From positions 503,226,594-503,290,593 of the forward strand of contig NC_064619.1 in the NCBI RefSeq assembly GCF_023898315.1: 64,000 nucleotides of DNA. Reading direction: 5' to 3'. The first letter of the stretch is position 1, and each line of letters opens with the position of its first letter. Origin of the DNA: Schistocerca nitens. Its lineage: Eukaryota > Arthropoda > Insecta > Orthoptera > Acrididae. Below, piece by piece: positions 10,450 through 21,590 of the stretch. A model generated the notes under the pieces. The model was not told where the DNA came from and ran no database searches. It saw only the letters and a program-made list of their open reading frames with translations. Made by a program: the position numbers and the translations under genes.

Positions 10450-11276
10450 TACTGGCAATTAAAATTGCTACACCACGAAGATGACGTGCTACAGACGCTG
10501 CATCACAGACAGGAGCGCCTGCGATGGTGTACTCAACGACGAACCTGGGTGCACGAATGGCAAAACGTCATTTTTTCCGATGAATCCAGGTTCTGTTTCA
10601 GCATCATGATGGTCGCATCCGTTTTTGGCGACATCGCGGTGAACACACATTGGAAGCGTGTATTCGTCATCGCCATACTGGCGTATCACCCGGCGTGATG
10701 GTATGGGGTGCCATTGGTTACAGGTCTAGGTCACCTCTCGTTCGCATTGACGGCACTTTAAGCAGTGGAAGTTACATTTCAGATGTGTTACGACCCGTAG
10801 CTCTACTCTTCATTCGATCCCTGCGAAATCCTACATTTCAGCAGGATAACGCACGACCGCATGTTGCAGGTCCTGTACGGGCTATTCTGGATACAGTAAA
10901 TGTTCGACTGCTGCCCTGGCCAACCAATTCTCCACATCTCTCACCAATTGAAAACGTCTGGTCAATGGTGGCCGAGCAACTGGCTCGTCACAATACGCCA
11001 GTCACTACTCTTCATGAACTGTGGTATCTTGTTGAAGCTGTATGGGCAGCTGTACCTGTACACGCCATCCAAGCTCTGTTTGACTCAATGCCCAGGCATA
11101 TCAAGGCCGTTATTACGGCCAGAGGTGGTTGTTCCGGGTACTGATTTCTCAGGATCTATGCACCCAATTTGCGTGAAAATGTAATCACATGTTAGTTCTA
11201 GTGTAATATATTTGTCCAATGAATACCCGTTTATCATCTGCATTTCTTCTTGGTGTAGCAATTTTTATGGCCAGTC
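10450..11276 (+). mobile_element. Tc1-like element with 5' internal deletion
   Basis: Left TIR TACTGGCAATTAAAATTGCT (from 10450) mirrors the right end AGCAATTTTTATGGCCAGT (to about 11275). The left end runs directly into the middle of the transposase at about 10495, so the helix-turn-helix half is missing: a non-autonomous deletion derivative. It lies between two tRNA-derived SINEs. Confidence 0.85.
10495..11144 (+). pseudogene. Tc1-like transposase catalytic half (DD34E), frameshifted
   Basis: Frame one (to about 10590) has NVIFSDESRFCF, the first catalytic Asp. A one-base loss then shifts to the frame covering 10650-11144: HTGVSPGVMVWGAIGY, TFQQDNARPHVAG (second Asp) and WPTNSPHLSPIENVWS (Glu). 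Asp to Glu spacing is 34 residues. The C-terminus is complete (IKAVITARGGCSGY, stop). The N-terminal DNA-binding domain is absent, so even a repaired frame would lack binding. The deletion and frameshift make it non-autonomous. Confidence 0.85.
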
Positions 11277-11334
11277 ATGCATTATGTGCCTAAAACCACT
11301 ATTTTGGGTTGATAAGGAAGGAGGGAACATTAAT

Positions 11335-11565
11335 ATAATGTCAGGTCAACAGCGCGGTTAAATCAGGCAGAACACAAGTTTGATTAACGAAATGATGAGG
11401 AAGAAAATCGACTTTGCTATTTTCGAAGGAGCCATTTCGACATTTACATGGGTCTTGGAGAGAAATCAAGTAAAACTTATATCTGGTTGGCCGGCCGGAG
11501 ATTTGAACCGTTGTTCTCGGGAATCCGATTCCATTGCGATTATCATTGCGCCACCTCGCTTGGTT
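11335..11565 (-). mobile_element. tRNA-derived SINE (type D), diverged
   Basis: On the minus strand: GAGGTGGCGCAATGATAATC (A box), AACGGTTCAAATCTCCGG (B box), then a body resembling the better-preserved copy at 20286-20528 (CCGGCCA.CC.GAT.TA.GTTTT, and a pyrimidine-rich CTTCCTCATC segment). The 3' tail differs from that copy. Confidence 0.6.
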
Positions 11566-11569
11566 TTTA

Positions 11570-12725
11570 TTGGGTTGCCGCAAAGGGTTTCAACAGGTCG
11601 TCGCGTCGAATGGAAAACTGTGCCCTTAAGGAACTTCAGGTTAAATATCTGATGTACCAGTCCTATATTAATTATTTGAATAAATAAAATTGAAAATAAC
11701 AATATTGTTGACGTTACTGTCTGAAGAATTGAGTATTTATGAGCATATCAGGCGAATCGCCATTTGACGAAAACGTAGACATTAAGTTGGTGATGTAGAT
11801 GAATGAACTACCAGAATCACAAATTAATCGTGTAAATTGCTTTTAACCCTACTTATTAACATTTAAGTGCTCCTTGAATGCAATGAAAGGAAGATAGCAA
11901 TCCATTCTCTAAAACCTGTGGGATGTACTACACAGTGTTGGAAAAACCCACGATTTGGAGAAACTCACAATTTGCATTCATAAGGATACCTCATGTTGCT
12001 AAGAGGCCCAACAGCGGCAGGTCAAACCTTGATACGATCAGAGAAAGATGACAACAAGAAAGCCTCTGTAAATGTTGAGGAGCTCACTGTAGCCGTAGGT
12101 ATGAATGGTTCAGCGTCTAGAATGCGCTATACTATATATGTACGTGTAGACCATGACAGAATCGATACTGTAAGGATGGATAATGACACAACTGTCATAG
12201 TGAGGCAACGTTGTGCAGTACCGGTATGAAGCTCGGCGTTCCATCAGTGCTATCTCGTTTTGAAGCTTGCTAGTACAGCTTATACTTGGTACCAATCATT
12301 TATACACACAACATTAGAACAACTTTCACCCGACTGGGTGTATAGTCTCACAATAATGTTAGATAATAACTAACTTTCTGCAAAACACCATAAACCCCAT
12401 TAAGCGGAACGTTAGAGAGAACATGTTATTAAACCATTTATAGCGCAGAGGATAGCAGTTTAGCTGTAATTTCAAAGGGGGCACGAATGTGGTGGTTAGC
12501 GAAGAGGTGACCTCAGTTAAATTTACTCTTTTAAACCTAGGTTGGAGGGGCTGTGATTAACTAGGAGTGACGTTCAGCCAAAAGTTTTGTAGGAATTGGT
12601 TTTCATTTCGAATATGGGGTTCATTCCCCGATACAGGATCTAGATACCCCTTGTGACCTTGCTTTCGAAACAGATCAATTCCTCTCAACTTCTAATTCCT
12701 CCAATTTTAGTTCCTACAGGTTCAT
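11570..12725. other. Unassigned interval
   Basis: Only short frames with no recognised domain. No tRNA-like boxes or TIRs seen. Confidence 0.3.
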
Positions 12726-12729
12726 ATTC

Positions 12730-12955
12730 ATTTCAGGTTCATATTCATTTTCAGTATTGCATACAATTACTTTAGACTTCCTTTTGTTTATTTTTACACT
12801 GTATTTATTATATAGAAAATTCCTTCCATTGTTCTACTACCTTCTATAGATCTTTATTTCACACTGAGACCACAGCAATATCATCTGCATATAGCATAAT
12901 GGCTATCTTCTGTACATTAATTTTGATCTTGACCTCTGTTGTTTCGATAATGCGA
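12730..12955 (-). pseudogene. LINE reverse transcriptase scrap with YADD motif
   Basis: The minus strand reads TEVKIKINVQKIAIMLYADD then IAVVSV, followed by a diverged VVEQWKEFS..INVNK-like region. The YADD box keeps both catalytic aspartates, but stops follow at once. Orientation is opposite to the neighbouring RTE fragment. Confidence 0.5.
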
Positions 12956-12959
12956 TTTA

Positions 12960-13790
12960 CGCGATAGTGAATAGCTCAGTAGGCAGCTCACTTGCAGAGG
13001 AATGGACATCTCTAAACAGCGCAATCAAAGGAAGATGGAAAGAAAAATTTAGGTACAAGGGAGGTAACCGCAAGGATACGATGGGCAATAGAAGAAATAC
13101 TTCAGCTGATCGAAGAAAGAAGGAAGTACAAAAATGTTCAGGGAAATTCAAGACCACAAAAATAAATACGAAAGACAGAGAAGCTAAGGCAAAATGTCTG
13201 CCCGAAAAATGTAAAGAAATCTAAAAGGAAATGACTCTCGGAAGGAATGACTCACCACATCGAAAAGTCAAAACAACCTTGGAAGAAATTAAAAGCGAGG
13301 ACAGTAACTTTAAGAGCACATTGGGAATTCCACTATTAAATGGAGAAGAGAAGAAGGAAAGGTGGAAAGAGTTAATTGAAGGGCTCTGTGAGGGGGAGGA
13401 CATGCCTGAAGCCGTGATAGAAGAAGAAACAGGAATCGACAGGGAAGAGAGATGGAATCCAGTATTAGAATCAGGCTTCGAAATCCCTTTGGGAGACTCA
13501 GAAACAAATAATGCAGAAGGGGTAGATAACTTTCCATCGGAATTTCTAAAATCATTGGGGGAAGTGGCAACATAACGACTCTTACGTTGATGTGTAGTAT
13601 GTATGACACTGGCCATATACCATCAAAGTTTCGGAAAAACATCACCCACACAATTCCCAAGATTGCATGAGCCTAAAAGTGTGAGATTTATTTCTTGAGC
13701 AGCTTAACAGCTCATGCATCCAACTTGCTGACAAGAACTGCATACACAAGAATGAAAACGAAAATTGAGGATTGTTAGATGACGAACAGT
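12960..13790 (+). pseudogene. RTE-type LINE fragment (endonuclease-RT linker and RT N-terminus)
   Basis: Collinear with the copy at 32330-33130: AISS.VGSSLAEEWTSLNSAI, a basic linker, then KVKTTLEEIKSEDSN, GIPLLNGEEKKERWKELIEG, EAVIEEETGIDREE and FPSEFLKSLGEVAT. Frames 12967-13224 and 13231-13575 hold the two parts. Sequence after 13576 keeps LINE similarity in broken frames to about 13790. It lacks both the endonuclease and the RT active site. Confidence 0.75.
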
Positions 13791-13799
13791 AGAATGAAA

Positions 13800-16209
13800 A
13801 ACTAGTCCGAAGTTGCAAATGTTTCTGTTTTATTCACTCGATGACTAGTTTCGGGCCGAGACTCATTTTCAAATCATCGAAACTTTGTAGAAAATGGCAT
13901 TTCCGAAGATATGAAAACCGTGTCAAAAGCGTGCAACGAACTCTCACGGTGCATTATTTTAGAGCACCCATTTCCCCTTGCAGCCCTTCCTTGTTCTCGT
14001 TAACCATACCTTCATCGACCTGGCTTCTTTGCCATTTAGAAAACTGAGGTTTATGAACCTTAGAACGTTTAAAAATTGTTGATTGTTTTATTCCTTTTTA
14101 CTATTATTTTTTAATTCTTTTTATTTATGTTTCTTTCCGTCAGGACTCTTTTTGTACTGGTGTACTGGAATTAAAGTCTCACTTAACAAACATTATACTT
14201 CCTCTGTAGCTTTCCATAAGAGTAATTAAATTAAATTTCTTTCTTCATGAGTGTCATTCTCTCTGGAACACAGCTGTGGTTTGTGGATGGACCACAGTAG
14301 CCCATAAATATGAAAACAAAAATGTTTTCCTTCTTGTCCCAATTAGAAGGCGGTTAATTTATTAGAGTATATAATACATTACATATCAAAATCTGATTTG
14401 TAAGCAATACATGTGAGATAAGCTTTTTATTTGACGACGGTTTCTTTGTCATCATATTGTCACGTCTCCCCAACGCGCACTTTTTGATTTCGTCTGCAGT
14501 TTATGTTTCCTAACATGTTAATTAACTGTATATTGCTTATTGTTGCGGGCACAAAAGATAACATGCGATTCTCACTATTAGTTCCTGTAGCTGAAAAAAC
14601 TTTAACCTTGTGCACCTCGACCTATTATGTGGGGATGCGGACAACACTAAAAGATTTTCTGCTGTGAACGTGTGATTTTTAACTTTTCGTATAAACCTGA
14701 TCTGGCCTGATAGAAATGGAACACGGTATCATTACTGTAACTAATCATGAAATTAAACTGGTCCTTCTCTATTTGTATCTCTGAAATGCACTGAAAATTA
14801 CTCTTATTTACACTTACAGAAGTTACAGTATGCTATGTTCGCTAAACATAAAAGCTGCAGCGGAGTTTTTAATATATGAATACGATTGATTGACACGTCT
14901 AACACGAGAGCATGAAACAAAAAATGAAATTTGATCTTAATATTATTATTAGCCAGAACAGGTGTCAGCAGAGCAGTCTTTGACATCACACAAGTTACGT
15001 TTGACCAATCTGATTTACCTTAATTATTTACGTCAGTGAGATTGTAATAGCATTTGCCTGTGTCCAGCTGAAAATGACATAATAAAACTCACAATTCTCC
15101 TCTAAGGTCTCCGGAAAGCTGGAAGAAATAATTTAAATGTAGCATTACCTGCCCACTTAATTGCGGGAAAACTGGTTTCATTCAATTTAAGTTGAATATG
15201 CCGCGGCAGCGGCTCTCGCGATCACTGCACGGCTCTGTTCATGAAAAGTTCTAAATATGCTGAAAACGGCTAAAAATGTGGAATGAAATACTGGGCATGC
15301 TAGCAATAAATTATTGCAAGTTTTTTACAATTTCTATATTCAAGTATCAACATTAATTCAAAGCACATACCTTTTTATACATCAGCTCCCAATGGCGTCT
15401 TTCCCGGACAAAGAACAAAAGAAAGCTAACCCAGCATTCAAGCGAGCGTCACAGGCTTTTACTGCTTTAACGGCTACAAGAAGACAGAGAGAGTAACATT
15501 TAAGCCTCCACTATTTATAATTAATCCAGTACGCTTATAAATATCTTTGTTAATTTTTAGAGTTATCATTGTCTGCTTCGATTTCCACACTCAACGACCA
15601 CAAGCGTTATTTGCGAAATATACGTCTAGAAATATTGCATAAACACAAAAATGAAAAAGGATTATTTCCTTTTTTACAGACTCTACGTAATAGACAACCA
15701 TTCATACACAAATGAAATAATAATAATAATAATAATAATAAGATAGATAAATTTTTCTTTTTCCGCATATATTACACCGATTTTGCAAATGTTTTGCCAG
15801 GAGACGTCACAATCTCCCTGTTTGTTGGGTGTTCCCTTGTTTTTCCCTTGTTTTTTTTACATAAGATGGATAAATGGTCAGAACTTTTCTACTGTCTATT
15901 GGTTGTAGAGAAAGTATTGTTTTCCATGAATGATGGGTTGTATAAAGTCATTTATTGACTCCCGTCCCTCGTTAAAGACGTAGTAGATGAAACAATATAT
16001 AAACCACGTGAGTGTTCCGGTCTGGAAACGTTTTAACGTCCATGTCATTTTTTTCCTACTATTTATTTCATTAGCACTCGTCTACAACAATCCCACTGAT
16101 TTAAACTTTATCCATAGACCTGCAGTTTTGGAGCAACCGACTGTTAGGTTTATTACAGTATCAATCAGACCACAGTACGGCGCCGCGCAACCATTGGCAT
16201 TAAATCTTT
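13800..16209. other. AT-rich unassigned interval
   Basis: No coding signature. Around 13835-13880 a GACTAGTTTCGGGCC...TCAAATCATC string resembles the TTTCGG..CATC end motif also seen at 35585-35620, possibly the end of a repeat. Confidence 0.3.
15717..15741 (+). repeat. (TAA)n microsatellite
   Basis: About eight uninterrupted TAA units inside AT-rich sequence. Confidence 0.9.
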
Positions 16210-16219
16210 TATAAACATG

Positions 16220-16423
16220 GTTCAAATGGTTCAAATGGCTCTAAGCACTATGAGACTTAACATCTGAGGTCATCAGTCCCCTAGACTTAGAACTACTAAA
16301 ACCTAACTAACCTAAGGACATCACACACATCAGTGCCCGAGGCAGGATTCGAACCTGCGACCGTAGCAGCAGCGCGGTTCCGGACTGACGCGCCTAGAAA
16401 CTTTCGGCCACCACGGCCGGCAG
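16220..16423 (-). mobile_element. SINE type A, with TSD
   Basis: Flanked by TATAAACATG at 16210-16219 and 16424-16433. Minus-strand order: tRNA-like head (B box GGTTCGAATCCTGCC), GTGTGTGATGTCCTTAGG, shared body, then a duplicated GGTTCAAAT tail on the plus strand. Lies just beyond the 3' end of the L1-like LINE. Confidence 0.9.
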
Positions 16424-17619
16424 TATAAACATGTAAGCAGCTGAGTGCAGCCGTGAACTTTAGGAGCTGTCTGCAAAATTTGACCAGATCGTCTTCCAAT
16501 TTAAGTCTTTGTGTTTTTTCCAGTTTGCAAGGGGCAATGGAGTGTTGTCCCCAACGGTTTCTAATATTGTCTTTGTGGTATAGACCCTTACATTGGGAGT
16601 TTTCTCAAAAACAGATGTTGCAGTTTGCATAGCACGAATTCTGTTTGCCGGCATTCTCCTGTCACCGCTGTTCCCGTCACAGCACCCCATCCAGCTTTTA
16701 AGAAGTCCGAACGACTGTTGGTAGCTGGAGAGTATTTACGAGATTTTTCACTACAAGGGCTCAAAATTTTGCCTCACATCTAAGGCTAAACCGTCTCCGT
16801 TAAGTGGTTTCCTTAGCTGATCCCTGGCTACGCGAAACAAATTACCTTTCCAAATAAACTATCCTACGTACTTTTTGACTTGGGCTATACATTTCCTATC
16901 GTTAGGTGTAATTTGTGCAACATACTACATTTTCGTAAGTGACAATAAGTTCATGCATTCGATCCTTTGAATAATGTTTAATTGTCCCGTACTATTCGCT
17001 ATAACGGCACCTCTCAGTTCCATTAGAACTGGCGTTAATTAACTCGTTGATGTTTCTCTTGAATTTCACTCCTAGCACTCCCTATTTCAATACATTTAGT
17101 GAAGGAATGTCGCATGGGATGAGCACTTTCAATTAGCTACAGGAATTCTGTTTTTCCGTTGTTTACCTTTGTTGTTTGTGCATTAATACTGATATTCCTG
17201 TACTGTCTTGGGGTTCTGTAATTATAATGGTAACATTATTAGCATAAACGTTCATGGCGAATCTTGTGCGCCAACCCCAAATCGTGGTAATGACGCGCTG
17301 ATTGTACGAAGTAAATGTTCTATGGAGTAGACGAACAGAATCATTGATAAGGGACAACCGTGCCGTATACAATGTTGGATTTCAAATGCTTCTGTGTAAT
17401 GTCCGTTGATTTGCGCCTTGGAAGCCAGGAGGTATTCATTTGGTCCAGAAAGCAGGGGTTTCTTGTGGATATCTGAAATGCTCTAATATACTCCTTAGAT
17501 ATTGATGACTGCGCTATCGAAAACTCTCTCTGAATCTATGTTCAAAAGCCTTAGTGGTTGTTCTTGATGCTTCCATGAGTAGAAAGTCGTATCCCTTGAG
17601 GAGCAAATTCCATCTATAA

Positions 17620-17649
17620 TACACTCCTGGAAATTGAAATAAGAACACC
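17620..17649 (+). repeat. Tc1-like left terminal inverted repeat
   Basis: Begins TACACTCCTGGAAATTGAAA; pairs with 19016-19045 with few mismatches. Confidence 0.9.
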
Positions 17650-17776
17650 GTGAATTCATTGTCCCAGGAAGGGGAAACTTTATTGACACATTCCTGGGGT
17701 CAGATACATCACATGATCACACTGACAGAACCACAGGCACATAGACACAGGCAACAGAGCATGCACAATGTCGGCA

Positions 17777-18799
17777 CTAGTACAGTGTATATCCACCATT
17801 CGCAGCAATGCAGGCTGCTATTCTCCCATGGAGACGATCGTAGAGATGCTGGATGTAGTCCTGTGGAACGGCTTGCCATGCCATTTCCACCTGGTGCCTC
17901 AGTTGGACCAGCGTTCGTGCTGGACGTGCAGACCGCGTGAGACGACGCTTCATCCAGTCCCAAACATGCTCAATGGGGGACAGATCCGGAGATCTTGCTG
18001 GCCAGGGTAGTTGACTTACACCTTCTAGAGCACGTTGGGTGGCATGGGATACATGCGGACGTGCATTGTCCTGCTGGAACAGCAAGTTCCCTTGCCGGTC
18101 TAGGAATGGTAGAACGATGGGTTCGATGACGGTTTGGATGTACCGTGCACTATTCAGTGTCCCCTCGACGATCACCAGTGGTGTACGGCCAGTGTAGGAG
18201 ATCGCTCCCCACACCATGATGCCGGGTGTTGGCCCTGTGTGCCTCGGTCGTATGCAGTCCTGATTGTGGCGCTCACCTGCACGGCGCCAAACACGCATAC
18301 GACCATCATTGGCACCAAGGCAGAAGCGACTCTCATCGCTGAAGACGACACGTCTCCATTCGTCCCTCCATTCACGCCTGTCGCGACACCACTGGAGGCG
18401 GGCTGCACGATGTTGGGGCGTGAGCGGAAGACGGCCTAACGGTGTGCGGGACCGTAGCCCAGCTTCATGGAGACGGTTGCGAATGGTCCTCGCCGATACC
18501 CCAGGAGCAACAGTGTCCCTAATTTGCTGGGAAGTGGCGGTGCGGTCCCCTACGGCACTGCGTAGGATCCTACGGTCTTGGCGTGCATCCGTGCGTCGCT
18601 GCGGTCCGGTCCCAGGTCGACGGGCACGTGCACCTTCCGCCGACCACTGGCGACAACATCGATGTACTGTGGAGACCTCACGCCCCACGTGTTGAGCAAT
18701 TCGGCGGTACGTCCACCCGGCCTCCCGCATGCCCACTATACGCCCTCGCTCAAAGTCCGTCAACTGCACATACGGTTCACGTCCACGCTGTCGCGGCAT
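17777..18799 (-). CDS. Tc1-like transposase, 340 residues, intact
   Basis: The enzyme would excise and reinsert its own element at TA sites in the nucleus. I start it at the Met of MPRQRGREPYVQLTDFERG. The frame is open 72 codons further upstream, but that part lacks family similarity, and about 340 residues is the usual Tc1 length. N-terminal helix-turn-helix: FERGRIVGMREAGWTYRRIA, with a basic GRPR-like region replaced by ARARRPGTGPQRR. Second DNA-binding part: GVSARTIRNRLHEAGLRSRT. Catalytic residues: Asp in VVFSDESRFCLG, Asp in FQQDNARPHVSH, Glu in WPARSPDLSPIEHVWD. The last two are 32 residues apart by my count, shorter than the 34 of classic Tc1. C-terminus AACIAANGGYTLY is complete. 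The gene lies within matched TIRs. Activity itself is inference. Confidence 0.93.
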   Translation of the reverse strand: MPRQRGREPYVQLTDFERGRIVGMREAGWTYRRIAQHVGREVSTVHRCCRQWSAEGARARRPGTGPQRRTDARQDRRILRSAVGDRTATSQQIRDTVAPGVSARTIRNRLHEAGLRSRTPLGRLPLTPQHRAARLQWCRDRREWRDEWRRVVFSDESRFCLGANDGRMRVWRRAGERHNQDCIRPRHTGPTPGIMVWGAISYTGRTPLVIVEGTLNSARYIQTVIEPIVLPFLDRQGNLLFQQDNARPHVSHATQRALEGVSQLPWPARSPDLSPIEHVWDWMKRRLTRSARPARTLVQLRHQVEMAWQAVPQDYIQHLYDRLHGRIAACIAANGGYTLY

Positions 18800-19015
18800 G
18801 CTACCAGTGTTAAAGACTGCGATGGAGCTCCGTATGCCACGGCAAACTGGCTGACACTGACGGCGGCGGTGCACAAATGCTGCGCAGCTAGCGCCATTCG
18901 ACGGCCAACACCGCGGTTCCTGGTGTGTCCGCTGTGCCGTGCGTGTGATCATTGCTTGTACAGCCCTCTCGCAGTGTCCGGAGCAAGTATGGTGGGTCTG
19001 ACACATCGGTGTCAA

Positions 19016-19045
19016 TGTGTTCTTTTTTCCATTTCCAGGAGTGTA
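19016..19045 (-). repeat. Tc1-like right terminal inverted repeat
   Basis: The reverse complement begins TACACTCCTGGAAATGGAAA; partner of 17620-17649. Confidence 0.9.
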
Positions 19046-19317
19046 TTTTCGAGTCAGCGCTTAACAAGGTAATCAGTCAGAAATCCTTTATTCTTCGTGG
19101 GATCGGCGTCTTTTCGGACTATAGGCATCAGCATTGTTGTTTCTCTCCAGCTACTTCGGTGAACTCTTTCTTAATAGTTGACCAGAAGGTTTTATAAAAT
19201 TCATAAGGGATATCGTCTGCTCCTGGATTACTGCGGTTTGTAAAACTTTGAGAATATTGTCAGTTTCTTCCTCAGATACATGTTCGGACAACAGAGCGAC
19301 GCTTTAGGTTGTTAAAA

Positions 19318-19508
19318 AAAAAATGGCTCTGAGCACTATGGGACTCAACTGCTGTGGTTATCAGTCCCCTAGAACTTAGAACTACTTAAACCTAACTAAC
19401 CTAATTACATCACACACATCCATGCCCGAGGCAGGATTCGAACCTGCGACCGTAGCAGTCGCACGGTTCCGGACTGCGCGCCTAGAACCGCGAGACCACC
19501 GCACCGGC
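19318..19508 (-). mobile_element. SINE type A, with TSD
   Basis: Flanked by GGTTGTTAAAA at 19307-19317 and 19509-19519. Head with B box GGTTCGAATCCTGCC, shared body, A-rich tail (plus-strand view AAAAATGGCTC). It interrupts the L1-like LINE, so it is younger than it. Confidence 0.9.
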
Positions 19509-19974
19509 GGTTGTTAAAAGTCACGTACAATTTTGTATTAGCTGTGCTGTTGTTAGAGCATCAGATGGTTGTGCACTATAAAATCCTTGAAAATGTTCGC
19601 TTATACCGTCACGAATAATATATTCGTTCCCATTTGGAGGCAGTAGTAATTAGAAATCTCTGTTTGCACCTTTTCCGCTATTCTGTGAGGTGATAAATAC
19701 TCCACTTCTCGTCTGGGATACGCCAGTAATCCTTGAAAGTGAGAATTTTCCTTTGTAGTTTCCGAATACCAGTTTCGACAAGGTTATCCCACCACCCAGT
19801 AGCGTTACGAAAGAAACGTTTCCTACTGATACACAAGGATCAGACACCATATCCATATAAGTATATAGTTCTGGCAATATCGGCCATGATGTTCCTCTTC
19901 TGTGTGGATGCACACATATTACCCGAACTCTTGGTAAGAATGTCTTCCACGAGTAATGAGTGTGTTGGGTAGGG

Positions 19975-20215
19975 ACACTACGAATGTAGTGTGTGGACAT
20001 AGAAGGTGAGAATGTGGGTCTCGCGGTAGGCGTGCGCGCCATAGTCCCTGCAGTCGCGCTATCCTCGGTGGCCCAGATGGATAGAGCGTCTGTCATGTAA
20101 GCAGGAGATCCCGAGTTCGAGTTCCGTTAGGAGCACACATTTTCACCTGTCCCCATTAATATATATCAACGCCCGTCAGTAGCTGAAGGTATAAATAAAG
20201 AATTCTAATTTCGTT
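19975..20215 (+). mobile_element. tRNA-derived SINE (type E) with leader
   Basis: The tRNA-like part at about 20068-20140 has A box TGGCCCAGATGGATAGAGCG and B box GAGTTCGAGTTCC. It is preceded by a leader (GTGGGTCTCGCGG...) that resembles the leader at about 4105-4154 in the 3839-4412 composite, and followed by ATATATATCAACGCCCGTCA. No TSD identified. Confidence 0.75.
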
Positions 20216-20285
20216 ATATGGTAATGTTCAGTACTTACAAGCCATGAAAGTGTACGATCATACCCCGTAACAACACTTGATAACA

Positions 20286-20528
20286 CCGAGCGATGTGGCG
20301 CATTGATCAGCACACTGGATTCGCATTCGGGAGGACGACGGATCAAATTCGTCTCCGGCCATCCTGATTTAGGTTTTCCGTGATTTCCCTAAATCTTTTC
20401 TTCCGGCAGATGCCGAGGTGGTTCCTTTGCAATTGCAAGGGCACGGCCAACTTCCTACCACATCTTTCCCTAATCCGATGAGACCGATGACCTCGCTATT
20501 TCGTTCCCTCTTCCGAATCAACCAACCA
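20286..20528 (+). mobile_element. SINE type D, with TSD
   Basis: Flanked by ACTTGATAACA at 20275-20285 and 20529-20539. A-box-like ATGTGGCGCATTGATCAGCA, degraded B box GGATCAAATTCG, then a long body (GATTTAGGTTTTCCGTGATT) ending in AACCAACCAAC. Best copy of this family here; diverged relatives lie at 11335-11565 and 21485-21590. Confidence 0.88.
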
Positions 20529-20849
20529 ACTTGATAACAGTTCTGCGAAGCACTAGACGTCACACCACAGTGCCCCGCTAAGCTGCGACCGCACCCGAGG
20601 AGAAACCAGCCGCTACAGCCACGCGGACGCATATTTTTCGCAACTGCGCGAACTATTTCTGAACGCCTCTCGTCCGACCTAGCGACACCTAAGCGCAATC
20701 CCCGTCCACTATTTCATGCTTGCTCTTCGTGAGCCCCGGAAAAGTTCGAAAGTAGTTGTGCGTCCGCACTGAAGGTGGTGAAATTATTGCCCGTCGAGAC
20801 GAATCAGTTATATGAATGCGTGGTCTCTAATATTTCGGAGGACCTGTCC

Positions 20850-21340
20850 AAAATACACATACCACCCATGCATTCGTGTAATTACGAACAACTTAAACTG
20901 GATCAATCACATACATAATGTTGTGGGGGACACAAACCGAACGCTCCGATGCATTGCTACAGCACCTAGAAAATGCAACAGGTCTACTAAAGAGACTGCC
21001 TACATTGACCTTGACTGGGTAACTCGTTATGTATCATCGTGAAATAGCGGAGAATTGAGGCGGCACTTATTTAAAAAAAAGTTGTTTTTGTTGCGGCAGG
21101 ATTTCTACTTGAAATTTCATGAAAATCGACGAAGCATCGAACGTGAAACTATTTTTTCGGCGCCCACATACACAGGAAATCACGTTCATCATAATAAAAT
21201 AAGATAAACTAGAGCTCGCACGGAAAGATGTGTTTGCTTTCCCCGTGTGCTGCTCAAGAAATAGCTTGAAGGTGGTTCGATGAACCCTCTACCAGGTATT
21301 TGTTTCTGAAGTGCAGAGTAATCGTGTAGATCTGGGCGTG
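20850..21340 (+). pseudogene. Jockey-type LINE 3' end
   Basis: A frame over 20812-21042 reads NNLNWINHIHNVVGDTNRTL, then APRKCNRSTKETAYIDLDW, matching the thumb region NLKW..HI..VVGKANRTL of jockey-type RTs. The middle is deleted, and 21040-21340 is the 3' UTR-like end with GGTTCGATGAACCCTCTACC and GCAGAGTAATCGTGTAGAT, as at the 57.4 kb LINE end. Confidence 0.7.
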
Positions 21341-21484
21341 GATTTCTATAGATAAAACGAATAAAAAGTAAGTATGTGAAAAATTATTGACAATGCAGCG
21401 TCAGAAAACGGATTTATCTGTTTTCATCACTCTGAATTTTAGGTCTGATTCATTTCTTTTCTTCGTTAAGCAGAACATTAGACA

Positions 21485-21590
21485 GTGGATCGAGAGCAAT
21501 CTGATTCAAATTTTTGTCCTCCATACAGATTTAGGTTTTCGTTGGGTTCTCTAAAGTGTTTAAGGCAAATGATGGAATTTTTTCGTTGAA
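21485..21590 (+). repeat. SINE type D fragment, old
   Basis: GATTTAGGTTTTCGTTGGGT and GGCAAATGATGGAATTTTTT align to the middle of the 20286-20528 SINE. No ends or TSD. Confidence 0.5.

Larger units (their letters stand above)
17620..19045 (-). mobile_element. Near-intact Tc1-like transposon
   Basis: TIRs of about 30 bases, TACACTCCTGGAAATTGAAA at 17620 and AGGAGTGTA at 19037-19045, differ at only a few positions and are bounded by TA on both sides, the Tc1/mariner target. Length about 1.43 kb, with one uninterrupted transposase gene on the minus strand. It is inserted in the L1-like LINE. The combination of matched ends and open gene makes this the most recently active DNA transposon here. 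Confidence 0.93.
16440..19800 (-). mobile_element. L1-like LINE, split by a Tc1 element and a SINE
   Basis: Minus-strand blocks in order: 19520-19800 (EHFQGFYSAQPSDALTTAQL), 19046-19317 (PGADDIPYEFYKTFWS, the RT start), 17160-17617 (TFYSWKHQEQPLRLLNIDSE then RVFDSAVI; PLSMILFVYSIEHLL; and VYANNVTIII at the active site), and 16440-17160 (GDGLALDVR and KNWKTIW-like C-terminal text). These match the order of an L1/Tx1-type ORF2. Active-site YADD reads YANN, both aspartates changed. Frameshifts are common. It is dead, and older than the Tc1 (17620-19045) and SINE (19318-19508) that split it. Confidence 0.65.

Noticed and set aside
13221..13660. Minus-strand frames of 116-131 codons
   Set aside because: Antisense to the RTE fragment on the plus strand.
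18134..18695. Plus-strand frames opposite the intact transposase
   Set aside because: Shadows of the GC-rich minus-strand gene; no domain.
18799..19015. 72-codon open extension upstream of the Tc1 transposase start
   Set aside because: Open but without family similarity; the internal Met gives the normal family length.
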